Assembly (NCBI RefSeq): GCF_011007365.1
Contig: NZ_WFKM01000009.1
Location: 62,001 to 126,000, forward strand
DNA from: Sphingobacterium sp. xlx-96
Lineage (GTDB): Bacteria > Bacteroidota > Bacteroidia > Sphingobacteriales > Sphingobacteriaceae
DNA length: 64,000 nucleotides
Direction: 5' to 3'
Shown here: positions 1-7,832 of the stretch, in pieces
Position numbering within the stretch: the stretch's first letter is position 1
Layout: each line of letters begins with the position of its first letter
The notes under the pieces: generated by a model
What the model was told of the DNA's origin: nothing
The model's input: only the letters and a program-made list of their open reading frames with translations
Database searches by the model: none
Made by a program: the position numbers and the translations under genes

Positions 1-54
1 AAAGGTAGGGGCCGTTCATTTCTTAAAATCGGGTCTTATGGTAGTATTTAATTT

Positions 55-624
55 TTATCGGTTTATTTCCTTTTTTCGACTCTTGTACAGGGTCTTCGGG
101 TTGATATTTAGGTATTGGGCCAGCTGGTTGTTATTGAGAATAGCGGGTATAGCAGGTATTTCATATAGCGTCTCGCTGTATCGGTCCTTGGCATTGCGCG
201 CCATCACTCTTGATTTGATGTCACCTGTGGTAAACCGTCGCTGCCGCAGCACATTGACCAGCCGCATGATAGGGGTATGCTTGTCCATAAGATCACGCAG
301 GTGTTGCAGATGTACCGTAGCCAGCTTGGTATCTTTTAAAAAACGGATCTCCAGGCCATGGCTGCTACCGCTATATTCATGCTTGGTCCCGGTAAAGGTC
401 TGTCCCGGTAATGTGGCCCAGTGCATATAGGGGGTCTCGTATTCAAAGTACTGATACGCCCCGACCAGCCCATCGATCACATAACACCAATACGGCTTCT
501 GCTCCCCATCGCTACAGTACACTTTATTTTTATTAAACTCCTGTATTTTGATATGCCTGAATAGTGCCTGGCTTGCATCTGCACATTGTAATAATCCTTT
601 GGCCTGAGTGACGAATCGTTCCAT
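55..624 (-). CDS. Crp/Fnr-family transcriptional regulator
   Basis: The 189-residue protein has the size and layout of the Crp/Fnr-like regulators that are abundant in Bacteroidota. Residues about 15-115 look like a cyclic-nucleotide-binding-type beta-barrel, although the phosphate-binding cassette of true cAMP receptors is not recognisable. The C-terminus carries a winged-helix segment in which NNNQLAQYLNINPKTLYK (about residues 163-180) fits the helix-turn-helix. Such proteins usually sense small molecules or redox state and bind promoters as dimers; the ligand cannot be read here. The gene stands alone, transcribed away from the peptide locus that starts at 1011. The start is the only ATG giving a full-length domain. 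Confidence 0.8.
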   Translation of the reverse strand: MERFVTQAKGLLQCADASQALFRHIKIQEFNKNKVYCSDGEQKPYWCYVIDGLVGAYQYFEYETPYMHWATLPGQTFTGTKHEYSGSSHGLEIRFLKDTKLATVHLQHLRDLMDKHTPIMRLVNVLRQRRFTTGDIKSRVMARNAKDRYSETLYEIPAIPAILNNNQLAQYLNINPKTLYKSRKKEINR

Positions 625-784
625 AATTTTTTTTCATTGGTAGATCACAATGAGTCGATAGTTATCTCCTATAAAACAAGTTAAATCGATGCATGTGTCT
701 CCAGCCTACAAAGCTGACATCAAACCATACGATTATGTCATTATTTATACGTTCAACTGTGTTTGTTGCCATAACTGCACCTTT

Positions 785-1012
785 TTAATACGTAAATGAC
801 TCTTTATTGGCTAAGGATACATTTATCATAAGGTTATTTAGTGCTATAAAGCTATCGACAGACTCTCTAGACTCATCTGTCGTGAGAATGAATGCATCCT
901 TCGATTTTCTTTTTGTTTCTAAATCTTTTACGAATCCTTTGTAATGCCGGCGCACAAAACAAGCTGCTATTGCAAGAGCAGATTGATGGTAGAATGAAAA
1001 TAAAATTAACAT
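785..1012 (-). CDS. Doubtful 75-codon ORF, divergent from the peptide gene
   Basis: This small open frame starts with ATG at 1012 and overlaps the first two bases of the peptide ORF on the opposite strand. The product would have a short hydrophobic N-terminus followed by a polar Lys/Glu/Ser-rich segment ending in NKESFTY. I recognise no family. Composition is protein-like in the second half, but there is no clear ribosome-binding site and it could be chance. The region 625-1010 otherwise shows no gene and should hold the promoter of the peptide operon. Confidence 0.22.
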   Translation of the reverse strand: MLILFSFYHQSALAIAACFVRRHYKGFVKDLETKRKSKDAFILTTDESRESVDSFIALNNLMINVSLANKESFTY

Positions 1013-1145
1013 GCAGAATCAAAAAAAGTTAACAGAAATCAATCATCAAAAAGATTGTCAGGTTCAAGTTCAATTGAAGGACTTATTGGACCCTATCGTA
1101 CAGGATATCGAAAAGCCTAAGCCCAAATGTCCGATCTATCTATAG
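1011..1145 (+). CDS. Candidate secreted/signalling or RiPP precursor peptide (44 aa)
   Basis: ATG at 1011 opens a 44-codon frame ending TAG at 1143-1145. The product is polar and Gln/Lys-rich at the N-terminus (MQNQKKLTEINHQKDC), has an amphipathic middle (LKDLLDPIVQDI) and ends in a compact cysteine/proline motif, KPKPKCPIYL. It lacks a Sec signal peptide. It directly precedes an acyltransferase-like gene and a LytS/LytTR pair, and is separated from them by a bulged hairpin. That arrangement is typical of small precursor peptides made in excess over their processing or sensing proteins. I know of no named family for it, so its role as a modified peptide or autoinducer is inference from context. 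Confidence 0.5.
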   Translation: MQNQKKLTEINHQKDCQVQVQLKDLLDPIVQDIEKPKPKCPIYL

Positions 1146-1186
1146 TTGAATAATCTAGATCCAGTCTCTATAGACTGGATTATCAA
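1145..1186 (+). terminator. Bulged hairpin, possible attenuator after the peptide gene
   Basis: Starting at the last base of the peptide stop codon, the arms GTTGA/TCAAC, TAATC/GATTA and CAGTCT/AGACTG pair around a CTAT loop, with a one-base and a six-base bulge on the left side. There is no strong U-tract (cctttatta follows), so partial read-through into the acyltransferase-like gene at 1206 is expected. It could equally be an RNA-processing or stabilising stem. Confidence 0.5.
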
Positions 1187-1205
1187 CCTTTATTAACACT
1201 ATATT

Positions 1206-2000
1206 ATGATACTTAAATTAAAGAAAGAAGTCGCTGAACTGAATCTGGAGACGGGGTGGGCAGCCGAGCTTTACCATACCTATGTAACCAATTTGCACCG
1301 GGTATATCCCGATAGAGACTTTGAGTGTCTTCAGGCTAGCTTCAGAAATACGCTGTTTTATCAGCGGCTAGCCAGTATACAACAGCGATCGTCCGATTAT
1401 AAAAATAATGCATTGGCCGAGCAGATAAAAGCAATACCAAGTGTGATCCTGACGGCACACATTTATAGTTACCGACTTCTCGTTCGTTGCCTTTCCGAAA
1501 ATGGGGTCAAAATAGCCTTGCTGGTCTCTGCCGATGTATACCTAGAACAAGGAGCTGTTTTTGAATCCGTGATGCGTGATATTCATGGAGATCGATTTGC
1601 CGAACATTTTATTTTGCTGGATGCAGAGCAGCCGAGTGTTTTATTGCAGGCACGCAGAGCATTCGATCGTGGGTATCATATATTAGCTTACTTGGATGGC
1701 AATACCGGTACCGCATTAAACGATAAATCCGCAGACCACCTGCATACAGTCGATTTTGGAGCAGCAAGGTTGCGTGTCAGAAAGGGGATAGTGCAGTTGG
1801 CGCAGTGGTTAGCATGTCCACTATACTTTATATGGGCACATATGGATGCCGATCTACAAGCGTATTTCAATATCAAAGATGTTGATACCCAAAAAGAAAC
1901 CCACGAGATAGTGGCACAATTGTATTCAGATCTCTACGATATCATTAATGATGACCCTGCACAATGGGAGTGTTTCTTGTATCTTCAAGATTATATTTGA
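1206..2000 (+). CDS. Lysophospholipid acyltransferase (LPLAT/HtrB-like) superfamily protein, putative
   Basis: The 264-residue protein resembles cytosolic acyltransferases of the LpxL/HtrB type. There is a segment AHIYSYRLLVRCLSENGVK (about residues 78-96) at the place of the HX4D/E active-site motif. A second segment, LDGNTGTA followed by VDFGAARLRVRKGIVQLAQW (about residues 161-200), matches the usual G-rich substrate loop and hydrophobic helix. The acidic residue of HX4D/E seems to be replaced by Arg (HIYSYR), so activity is uncertain. No membrane anchor is seen. It lies 60 bp after the 44-codon peptide ORF and 55 bp before the sensor kinase, so it may modify the peptide with a fatty acyl group. 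That is inference. Confidence 0.55.
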   Translation: MILKLKKEVAELNLETGWAAELYHTYVTNLHRVYPDRDFECLQASFRNTLFYQRLASIQQRSSDYKNNALAEQIKAIPSVILTAHIYSYRLLVRCLSENGVKIALLVSADVYLEQGAVFESVMRDIHGDRFAEHFILLDAEQPSVLLQARRAFDRGYHILAYLDGNTGTALNDKSADHLHTVDFGAARLRVRKGIVQLAQWLACPLYFIWAHMDADLQAYFNIKDVDTQKETHEIVAQLYSDLYDIINDDPAQWECFLYLQDYI

Positions 2001-2055
2001 TTGGTTATATTTTTATATCTTTAGTATCCCAGATTACTCACTAAAGATTATACCT

Positions 2056-3051
2056 ATGATTGTTGAATCGAGAAAACCTTCGATAAATAGAGGGTTCCTA
2101 TTGCATGTTGCTTTCTGGGTGCTGTATATCGTGATTGTTTATATCGTCAATATCATACGGTACCGGGATACCACCTTTTTACAGTTTCTTGGAGGGATAC
2201 CTTTAATTATGGCAGTTTTTTATCTGAGCTTTCATTTTGCAAAATCTAAAAAGGGATTTACCCTACGTAACGGATTTGTTTTATTGGTCATTCCATTTGC
2301 TGTGTTATTTTTTTTTATTTGTGATTATTGGATTTATGACCTCCTGCCGAAAATCAATATCCGAATCTCGAATTATGAGAGTCGGGATACGGTCGATTTT
2401 GCGATGAATTATTTGCAATATCTGATCAAGTATAGTTTTTACGGCGTTTTTTTTGCCAAGTTGGAACAGGTTAAGAAAGTGAAGGTACTAGAGGCCCGCT
2501 TGTTATTGAAAGGGATAGATCCACATTTTAATTTTAATGCCTGGAATGGGATTTTGGCACGTGTAGGAGGTAATATCAAGGAGTTGATGTCTTTTATCAA
2601 TGGGCATATTGCCTTACAGCTGTATGTTTTAAAAGCCCAAAAGCTGGATCAGGATGTTGTTGTTGTCGAAATGGAATTGGCTAAGATGCAATCTTGGATC
2701 AAAGCCCTCGATCGTGATGTTCAGATCGAAGTTAAAGGCGAGCCAAGTGGTCAGTTAATCTTACCTACAGCAGGAATAGAGCTGCTGGGCAATGCGCTGA
2801 AGTATAGCAAGGCTGGTACACCGATCGTGGTTCTCTTTTCTTTGGAAGCAAATGGATTAATATTACAGATACAAAATGTGGTAGATGATACAAGGTCGGC
2901 AGCTGGACTTGGCTCTGGAATAAGGGATATCAAAAAGAGAATACTGTTAAATCCTATTCTCAAAGGCGATATTCAGCACTACTGTACAGATGGGCTATAT
3001 ACAATCAATTTGATACTCAAATCAAAAAATAAGAAGTATGAGGAAAATTAA
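2056..3051 (+). CDS. LytS/YehU-type sensor histidine kinase (His_kinase family)
   Basis: Four hydrophobic segments fill the first half, followed by the signature of the LytS-like family: GIDPHFNFNAWNGI, the counterpart of the usual NPHFLFNTLN, where His is the phosphorylation site. The HATPase part is short, with an N-box-like IELLGNALKYS and a glycine loop GLGSGIRDIKKR. The open frame extends upstream to 1948 inside the acyltransferase-like gene. The ATG at 2056 was chosen because it gives a natural cytosolic N-terminus (MIVESRKPSINRG) before the first membrane helix. It overlaps the response-regulator gene by 14 bp, so the two are translationally coupled. The likely signal is an extracellular or membrane ligand, possibly the upstream peptide. 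Confidence 0.85.
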   Translation: MIVESRKPSINRGFLLHVAFWVLYIVIVYIVNIIRYRDTTFLQFLGGIPLIMAVFYLSFHFAKSKKGFTLRNGFVLLVIPFAVLFFFICDYWIYDLLPKINIRISNYESRDTVDFAMNYLQYLIKYSFYGVFFAKLEQVKKVKVLEARLLLKGIDPHFNFNAWNGILARVGGNIKELMSFINGHIALQLYVLKAQKLDQDVVVVEMELAKMQSWIKALDRDVQIEVKGEPSGQLILPTAGIELLGNALKYSKAGTPIVVLFSLEANGLILQIQNVVDDTRSAAGLGSGIRDIKKRILLNPILKGDIQHYCTDGLYTINLILKSKNKKYEEN

Positions 3052-3769
3052 AACAGTGCTTTTGGATGATGATTCAAATGCAAATGAGCTTATGAACGGG
3101 ATTTTAAAAAGTATCCCCCGGATCGAAGTCGTAGCAATGTTTACAGATCCGGTAAAAGCACTCAATTATTTGTATAAAAAGCCTGCCCATCTATTGATCT
3201 TAGATAAAGAGATGCCCGGTGTAGATGGATTGGAGGTCGCGCAACAGCTACCCAGCGAGATGGTCTGTGTAATGGTTACGGGTTACGACAGCTTTGCGCT
3301 CGAAGCTTATGAGTATAATATTGTGGATTACCTACTCAAAAATCTTACGTTCAGCCGGGTCAATCAGATGGTCCGCAAGGTAGAGTCTGCGCTTGGCCTC
3401 AGTAATTCCCTGCCTGCCGAGGCGCTCAGCAGTCGTTATTTTACGGTTAAACGTTCCAATGAAAAGCGTTTAATACCGTACGATGAGCTGTTTTACATTG
3501 AATCGGCAAAGGATGAATCCGAGTTGTACTTTATTGACGGTACGCATTTGACGATAACGGAACGTATAGGTGTATTTCAAGATGATCTGCCAGTTAGTGA
3601 TTTTAAGAGGGTTCATAATAAGTATATTTTAAACAAGACCTATGCTCGAACATTAAAAGATAAAATGATTACTATTTCCTGCGCAGGTAATAGTAAGGTT
3701 ATTAATGTGGGCAATACCTATGAAAAGAGTGTAAACGAATGGTTTAATGATAAACTGATCAAGGGCTAA
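3038..3769 (+). CDS. LytTR-family response regulator
   Basis: Residues 1-120 form a receiver domain with the acidic pocket LDDD, the phospho-acceptor Asp in LLILDKEMPG, the Thr switch in MVTGYDS and the Lys in YLLKN. Residues about 135-240 form a LytTR DNA-binding domain (ELFYIESAKDESELYF, then FKRVHNKYILN). LytTR regulators bind paired direct repeats; no such pair was identified upstream of the peptide gene by eye. The partner is the overlapping kinase gene. Length, 243 residues, is normal for the family. Confidence 0.92.
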   Translation: MRKIKTVLLDDDSNANELMNGILKSIPRIEVVAMFTDPVKALNYLYKKPAHLLILDKEMPGVDGLEVAQQLPSEMVCVMVTGYDSFALEAYEYNIVDYLLKNLTFSRVNQMVRKVESALGLSNSLPAEALSSRYFTVKRSNEKRLIPYDELFYIESAKDESELYFIDGTHLTITERIGVFQDDLPVSDFKRVHNKYILNKTYARTLKDKMITISCAGNSKVINVGNTYEKSVNEWFNDKLIKG

Positions 3770-3810
3770 TTGTGGTTTAAAACTTAATTGATTAATTTTT
3801 TGCAGTTCTT

Positions 3811-4251
3811 ATGGTTGAATTTGGTCGTGTTGCAGGAGTTGCAAAAGGAAAGTTTAGGCATATGGAAAGAAAAAAAAGAAAAGAGATTTTGGTAGAGACT
3901 GCTATACAGATCCGACTGCTCCTGGAACAGTTGCTTGCACACAAGATGCAGCATGAAGGAGGGAAGGGAGAGGGGTTTAAGGCCGTGCAAGTTGAACCTC
4001 TGGTACAGCATCGGGTTGGACGTCGTGTCATCCATGTGCGCGACCTGGTATTGGCCGAGGGCGACTGGCTCATGACCACCCTGGAAGCACTGGATGTGCT
4101 AAATTTCTCGCGCGGTACGCTGTTATCGCATCGGGAGCAGGGCTTGGTCACCGAGGTGCGGATAGGAAAAGAAGGAGGTGGCGTGCGCTTTATCTCCAGC
4201 GAGGTGATGCGACTGCGGGAGTTGTATTCGGTGCCGAAGGGGAAGGTGTAG
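3811..4251 (+). CDS. Small helix-turn-helix (HTH_17/excisionase-like) DNA-binding protein
   Basis: The C-terminal half reads as a MerR/excisionase-type helix-turn-helix: DWLMTTLEALDVLNFSRGTL (about residues 76-95), then a short wing and VRFISSEVMRLRELY. The N-terminal half is a basic, helical segment. Such 100-150-residue proteins are common in Bacteroidota mobile and accessory regions. Two starts are possible: ATG at 3811, or ATG at 3862, which has a purine-rich AAAGGAAAG upstream and gives MERKKRKEIL. The later start is at least as likely. It faces the phosphatase genes across a bidirectional terminator. Confidence 0.65.
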   Translation: MVEFGRVAGVAKGKFRHMERKKRKEILVETAIQIRLLLEQLLAHKMQHEGGKGEGFKAVQVEPLVQHRVGRRVIHVRDLVLAEGDWLMTTLEALDVLNFSRGTLLSHREQGLVTEVRIGKEGGGVRFISSEVMRLRELYSVPKGKV

Positions 4252-4387
4252 TTTCAGGTTATGGAGGTTATAGGGTTAAGAAGGTTAAGAGGTGATGAGT
4301 GACTAGTGACTAGTGGTGGGTAGGGAGGAGGTTATTTAGTTACGAGGTTGTGTATTTATAGGGTTAAAAAGGTTAGGAAGGGTATAA

Positions 4388-4426
4388 TAAAATACGCCTG
4401 AAGTATTTTGCTTCAGGCGTATTTTA
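4388..4426. terminator. Bidirectional terminator, 16-bp perfect stem
   Basis: TAAAATACGCCTGAAG (4388-4403) pairs perfectly with 4411-4426 around a TATTTTG loop, and A/T tracts at both ends serve both strands. It sits between convergent genes ending at 4251 (+) and 4457 (-). The same stem core occurs again at 13250-13284. Confidence 0.88.
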
Positions 4427-4456
4427 TTTAGATAACTTTTCGACAGAGGTAGATTT

Positions 4457-5272
4457 TTAATCGTATTGGTATATGGCGACCACGGGTAGGTGATCTGATG
4501 CATATTGACCGGTCATAGCTATCGCCGACAATAAGCTATACGTTTGTTTTGCCAATGGGTTATACACGATAAAATCAATTGCTTTAGTTGGGTTTACGAC
4601 AGGGATCGTAAACTGGCAATTACCCATGCAGGAAAAGTTGAACCCTTTCTTGAGCAGAGTCATTTCTTCCGAATCTGGTGTCGCATTAAAATCTCCGCCG
4701 ATGAAAAGCGGCTTTTTGAGCTGCTCACTCATATCATTGAGAAACTGTGCCTGTGCTACGCGGATGGTATTCAGATCAAAATGTGTGGACCCAAATTCCA
4801 TAGTGTTGCCATCCGGCAAGGACACGGTAGCTAAAGCAATACTACGCTGCTCGCCTCCCACAATCGCAGGCAGATCAAAGCGACGTTTGTTGCTCAGCGG
4901 ATATTTACTAAGGATTGCATTCCCATATTCTCCTCCTTTATAATCAATGGATTTGGAAAAATAATACTCCATGCCGAGCAATTCGGCTAATTTTTTGATC
5001 TGATCGATCTGATCGGCGACATTGGGCGAACGCGTGGTGTTCACGTCGACTTCCTGTAAAGCGACTACATCGGCGTTGCTTTTCTTGATGACGGCCGCAA
5101 TATTGTTCAGGTTGATCACGTCCGAATTGTAGGGTGCACCATGCCTGATGTTATACGTCATCAGCGTCAGTCTCTTTTTTGGTGTTTCGGGCTTGGTCTC
5201 TTCACCTGAGCTGCTGCAACAGGTAATGACCAAAAACAGAAGTGCCGTGATAGCAAGTAATCCTTTTCTCAT
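4457..5272 (-). CDS. Endonuclease/exonuclease/phosphatase-fold lipoprotein (catalytically intact)
   Basis: A lipoprotein signal peptide ends at a lipobox-like FLVITC. The mature domain carries the main EEP motifs: MTYNIRHG (metal-binding Asn), VVALQEVD (metal-binding Glu), GGDFNATPDS (Asp/Asn), AIDFIVY and the terminal SDHLPVVA with the catalytic His. Family members cleave phosphodiesters or phosphomonoesters in nucleic acids, inositol phosphates or phospholipids. The substrate cannot be read, but surface anchoring and the SusCD neighbours suggest nutrient scavenging. It is the last gene of the minus-strand ECF/FecR/SusC/SusD unit and is followed by a terminator. Confidence 0.9.
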   Translation of the reverse strand: MRKGLLAITALLFLVITCCSSSGEETKPETPKKRLTLMTYNIRHGAPYNSDVINLNNIAAVIKKSNADVVALQEVDVNTTRSPNVADQIDQIKKLAELLGMEYYFSKSIDYKGGEYGNAILSKYPLSNKRRFDLPAIVGGEQRSIALATVSLPDGNTMEFGSTHFDLNTIRVAQAQFLNDMSEQLKKPLFIGGDFNATPDSEEMTLLKKGFNFSCMGNCQFTIPVVNPTKAIDFIVYNPLAKQTYSLLSAIAMTGQYASDHLPVVAIYQYD

Positions 5273-5357
5273 TTTTTTGATTTGTTAGTGGTGAAACCAC
5301 CAGATTTATATAGCTTCCTAAGAGCCCTATAAATCTGGATGATTTACTATTGCGTTT

Positions 5358-6218
5358 CTATTTTTGCGTTTTTACTTTGATTTCTGCTGTTGTAGGGAAA
5401 AAAGTGTTGGCCGTTTCTGGATTTTTGAACGCTTCTAACATCTTATCCACAATAAGCACGTTTGCAGGATCCTGATAGGTGATGTAATCAAAGGTGCCAG
5501 TGGGGTTAGCCTTAGGAGCATTAAAAACACAGCCTGTAGCAGGACAGGCATATTTGAAATTACCTTGTATATAAGTCAGTGCAGCCCCTGGTGCCGACCA
5601 CTGCTCATTAAAATTCCCAACGAAAATAACAGGATTCGTTAGATTCTCTGTAGCACGAAGGATATCAATGGCTTGCAGCCTCCGGTCGTCAGCATTGGTT
5701 TCTAACTCTGTCCCTGCAAATTGAACAAATATGCCATCCTCCACCTCTACTTTTATCATAGCCAGCATCCGTTGCTCCCCTCTATTTGGATCCTTGGTCA
5801 GATCGAGGCCAAACCTTTCGGTGATAGGGAATTTAGAAAGCACGGCATTGCCAAACTGTCCTCCGCCATAGCTCCGGCCTTTCATGAATACCTGCATCCC
5901 TAGCTCGTCACCGATCACCTGCGGTCGGTCAACACCTCCGGCACGGGTTGTCTTGCTGTCACATTGTCTCAAGAATAATAGATCCGGATTGTACGCTTTT
6001 ATCATCGCGACCATAGCCGGAAAATTTGTAGCGTTACTTCCCAAATTCATATTCACCGACATGATTTTCAATGTCTTGACGGGGCCGGTATATTCATTAG
6101 GATCTAGAAATTTGGTAGGAGTAACATTCCAGTCCCCGGCATCAACCGATTTACGGCAGGACTGCGCCAGGATCAGCACTACACAAACGCCTAATAGGGT
6201 AAAAAATATTTTTTTCAT
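5358..6218 (-). CDS. EEP-fold lipoprotein with lost catalytic residues (pseudoenzyme)
   Basis: A signal peptide ends in LILAQSC (lipobox). The domain is clearly related to its downstream neighbour: IMSVNMNLG for TYNIRHG, then GNAVLSKFPI, EQRMLAMIKVEV and FDYITYQD. Key positions differ: the Glu of LQEVD reads LFLRQCD, the Asp of GDFN reads VGNFNEQ, and the C-terminus ends in TFFPTTAEIKVK with no SDH motif. It probably binds rather than cleaves, as a surface-exposed partner of the SusD next door. Start and stop are clean and the reading frame is intact, so it looks maintained rather than decaying. Confidence 0.85.
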   Translation of the reverse strand: MKKIFFTLLGVCVVLILAQSCRKSVDAGDWNVTPTKFLDPNEYTGPVKTLKIMSVNMNLGSNATNFPAMVAMIKAYNPDLLFLRQCDSKTTRAGGVDRPQVIGDELGMQVFMKGRSYGGGQFGNAVLSKFPITERFGLDLTKDPNRGEQRMLAMIKVEVEDGIFVQFAGTELETNADDRRLQAIDILRATENLTNPVIFVGNFNEQWSAPGAALTYIQGNFKYACPATGCVFNAPKANPTGTFDYITYQDPANVLIVDKMLEAFKNPETANTFFPTTAEIKVKTQK

Positions 6219-6221
6219 CTC

Positions 6222-7820
6222 TTAATAATTTGGATTTTGAACCATGTTCGGATTTGTACTCGTTTCCGTTTCCGGTATCGGCCACAGGTATTCGCGATTG
6301 CGGTTGTATTTGCGCATCTGCACTTGTACAATTTCGCCAGTAGCCGGGTTGGTGGCCCCATAGACCTGTCCATTCATCACATCGGTGTCTATACCCCAAC
6401 GGCGTATATCAAAATAACGCCCACCTTCAAATGCTAATTCAGCCTGTCGCTCACGGCGGACCAGTGTACGCATACGCTCCTGAGAATTGTACACCGTAGT
6501 CGTTACAGCTGGCATAGTAGCCCGCGCACGCACCTGATTGATGGCATCAAGTGTCTCTGCATCGTTCCACTCACCCAGCTCGATCTTGGCTTCGGCATAG
6601 GTTAATAAAATCTCGGCATAGCGAATGATCATAAAGTCAAGCTCACCTGACTTTTTCTGCTGATCACGGGCATCGATATATTTCTTGATCCAATAACCTG
6701 TAGCCGTAGATTTGGTCAAACCAATCTTGTCGGCAGGACTATAAAAGGGATCTAGTGTGTATTGTCCCAAAAACTTTTCATTGGGCACAAATACGGAGGC
6801 CGAAAGCCGTGGATCCCGTCTATTCAGGTGGTTAGGGTCTTTACGGTAGATGGCCAGCGAATCAGGCCCCAGCTCATAAATGGTTTTTCCTTGTTTTGTT
6901 TCATAGTTGTCAACTACCCGGTTAGTGGGCGAAAGATAGGTTTCGCCACCTATACCATACGGGGCAAAGGAAGTCCAGGCATTGCTCGCTCCCTGCTCTT
7001 TGAAGAAAATACGCTCATTGTTCAACTCGCCTGTATAACTGAACAGCTCGCTGTAGCTGGCCTGCATATTAGCGGTATTCTGCCACAATTTGTACACCTT
7101 CGAATCAATGATCTTCTTGGAGGCCATCTTTGCGAGTTCATAATCTTTTTTGTAAAGACCCAATCGCGATAATAGCGCCCAACAGATGCCGCTTGTGATT
7201 CTTGTCCTATCGGCATTGGTATAGGTCGACGGCAACAGCTCCGCACATTGTTTCAGCTCTTCGGCGACAAAATCATACACCTGATCCTGTGGGATCCTCG
7301 ATTGATTATTTTCCTCGAGTTTTAAGGAAGCCGTCAATAAGGGAATATCTCCATAGAGCATCATAAGCTCCATGTGGTAGTAGGCCCTTAGCGCACGGGC
7401 TTCCAGCTTCATCCTTTCTTTCAATCCTGCATCTGCAAATACCTTGTCCACATTTTCCAAAAAGCGATTCGCTCTTCGGATGCAGGTGTAATCATCCTGC
7501 CACAAGGACTGCGAAACACCCCAGCGACTGGTAGCTAACCCTCTGGTAAAACCATCGTAATCTCCCTTAAACTCGCCCCGTTGTACTGCCTCGTCCGTAA
7601 GGCCTGAATAGTACATGATGTTACGTCCCGAAGAACCTCCCGGGATTCCCGCATAAATGGAAGACAGTGCGTTGTAGGCATCGGTTTCGGTATTCCACCA
7701 CTTGTCATCCGACACCCCCGTAGGACTGTCTATAGTCAGGAATTTTTCGCAGGATACCTGCAGCATTCCCACCGCAACCAAGCTGTATATCAATATTCTC
7801 ATCTTATATATCGTGTTCAT
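6222..7820 (-). CDS. SusD/RagB-family surface lipoprotein
   Basis: The 532-residue protein has a lipoprotein signal (LQVSCEKFL), the N-terminal SusD helices (WWNTETDAYNALSSIYAG) and the family C-terminus RRERQAELAFEGGRYFDIRR followed by ending LWPIPETE...NPNY. SusD proteins cap the SusC barrel on the outer face and help bind substrate. It starts 12 bp after the SusC gene, so the pair is co-translated. An alternative start at the seventh codon (MRILIY) would also give a good signal peptide. Confidence 0.95.
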   Translation of the reverse strand: MNTIYKMRILIYSLVAVGMLQVSCEKFLTIDSPTGVSDDKWWNTETDAYNALSSIYAGIPGGSSGRNIMYYSGLTDEAVQRGEFKGDYDGFTRGLATSRWGVSQSLWQDDYTCIRRANRFLENVDKVFADAGLKERMKLEARALRAYYHMELMMLYGDIPLLTASLKLEENNQSRIPQDQVYDFVAEELKQCAELLPSTYTNADRTRITSGICWALLSRLGLYKKDYELAKMASKKIIDSKVYKLWQNTANMQASYSELFSYTGELNNERIFFKEQGASNAWTSFAPYGIGGETYLSPTNRVVDNYETKQGKTIYELGPDSLAIYRKDPNHLNRRDPRLSASVFVPNEKFLGQYTLDPFYSPADKIGLTKSTATGYWIKKYIDARDQQKKSGELDFMIIRYAEILLTYAEAKIELGEWNDAETLDAINQVRARATMPAVTTTVYNSQERMRTLVRRERQAELAFEGGRYFDIRRWGIDTDVMNGQVYGATNPATGEIVQVQMRKYNRNREYLWPIPETETSTNPNMVQNPNY

Positions 7821-7832
7821 ATTTTCCCCTAA

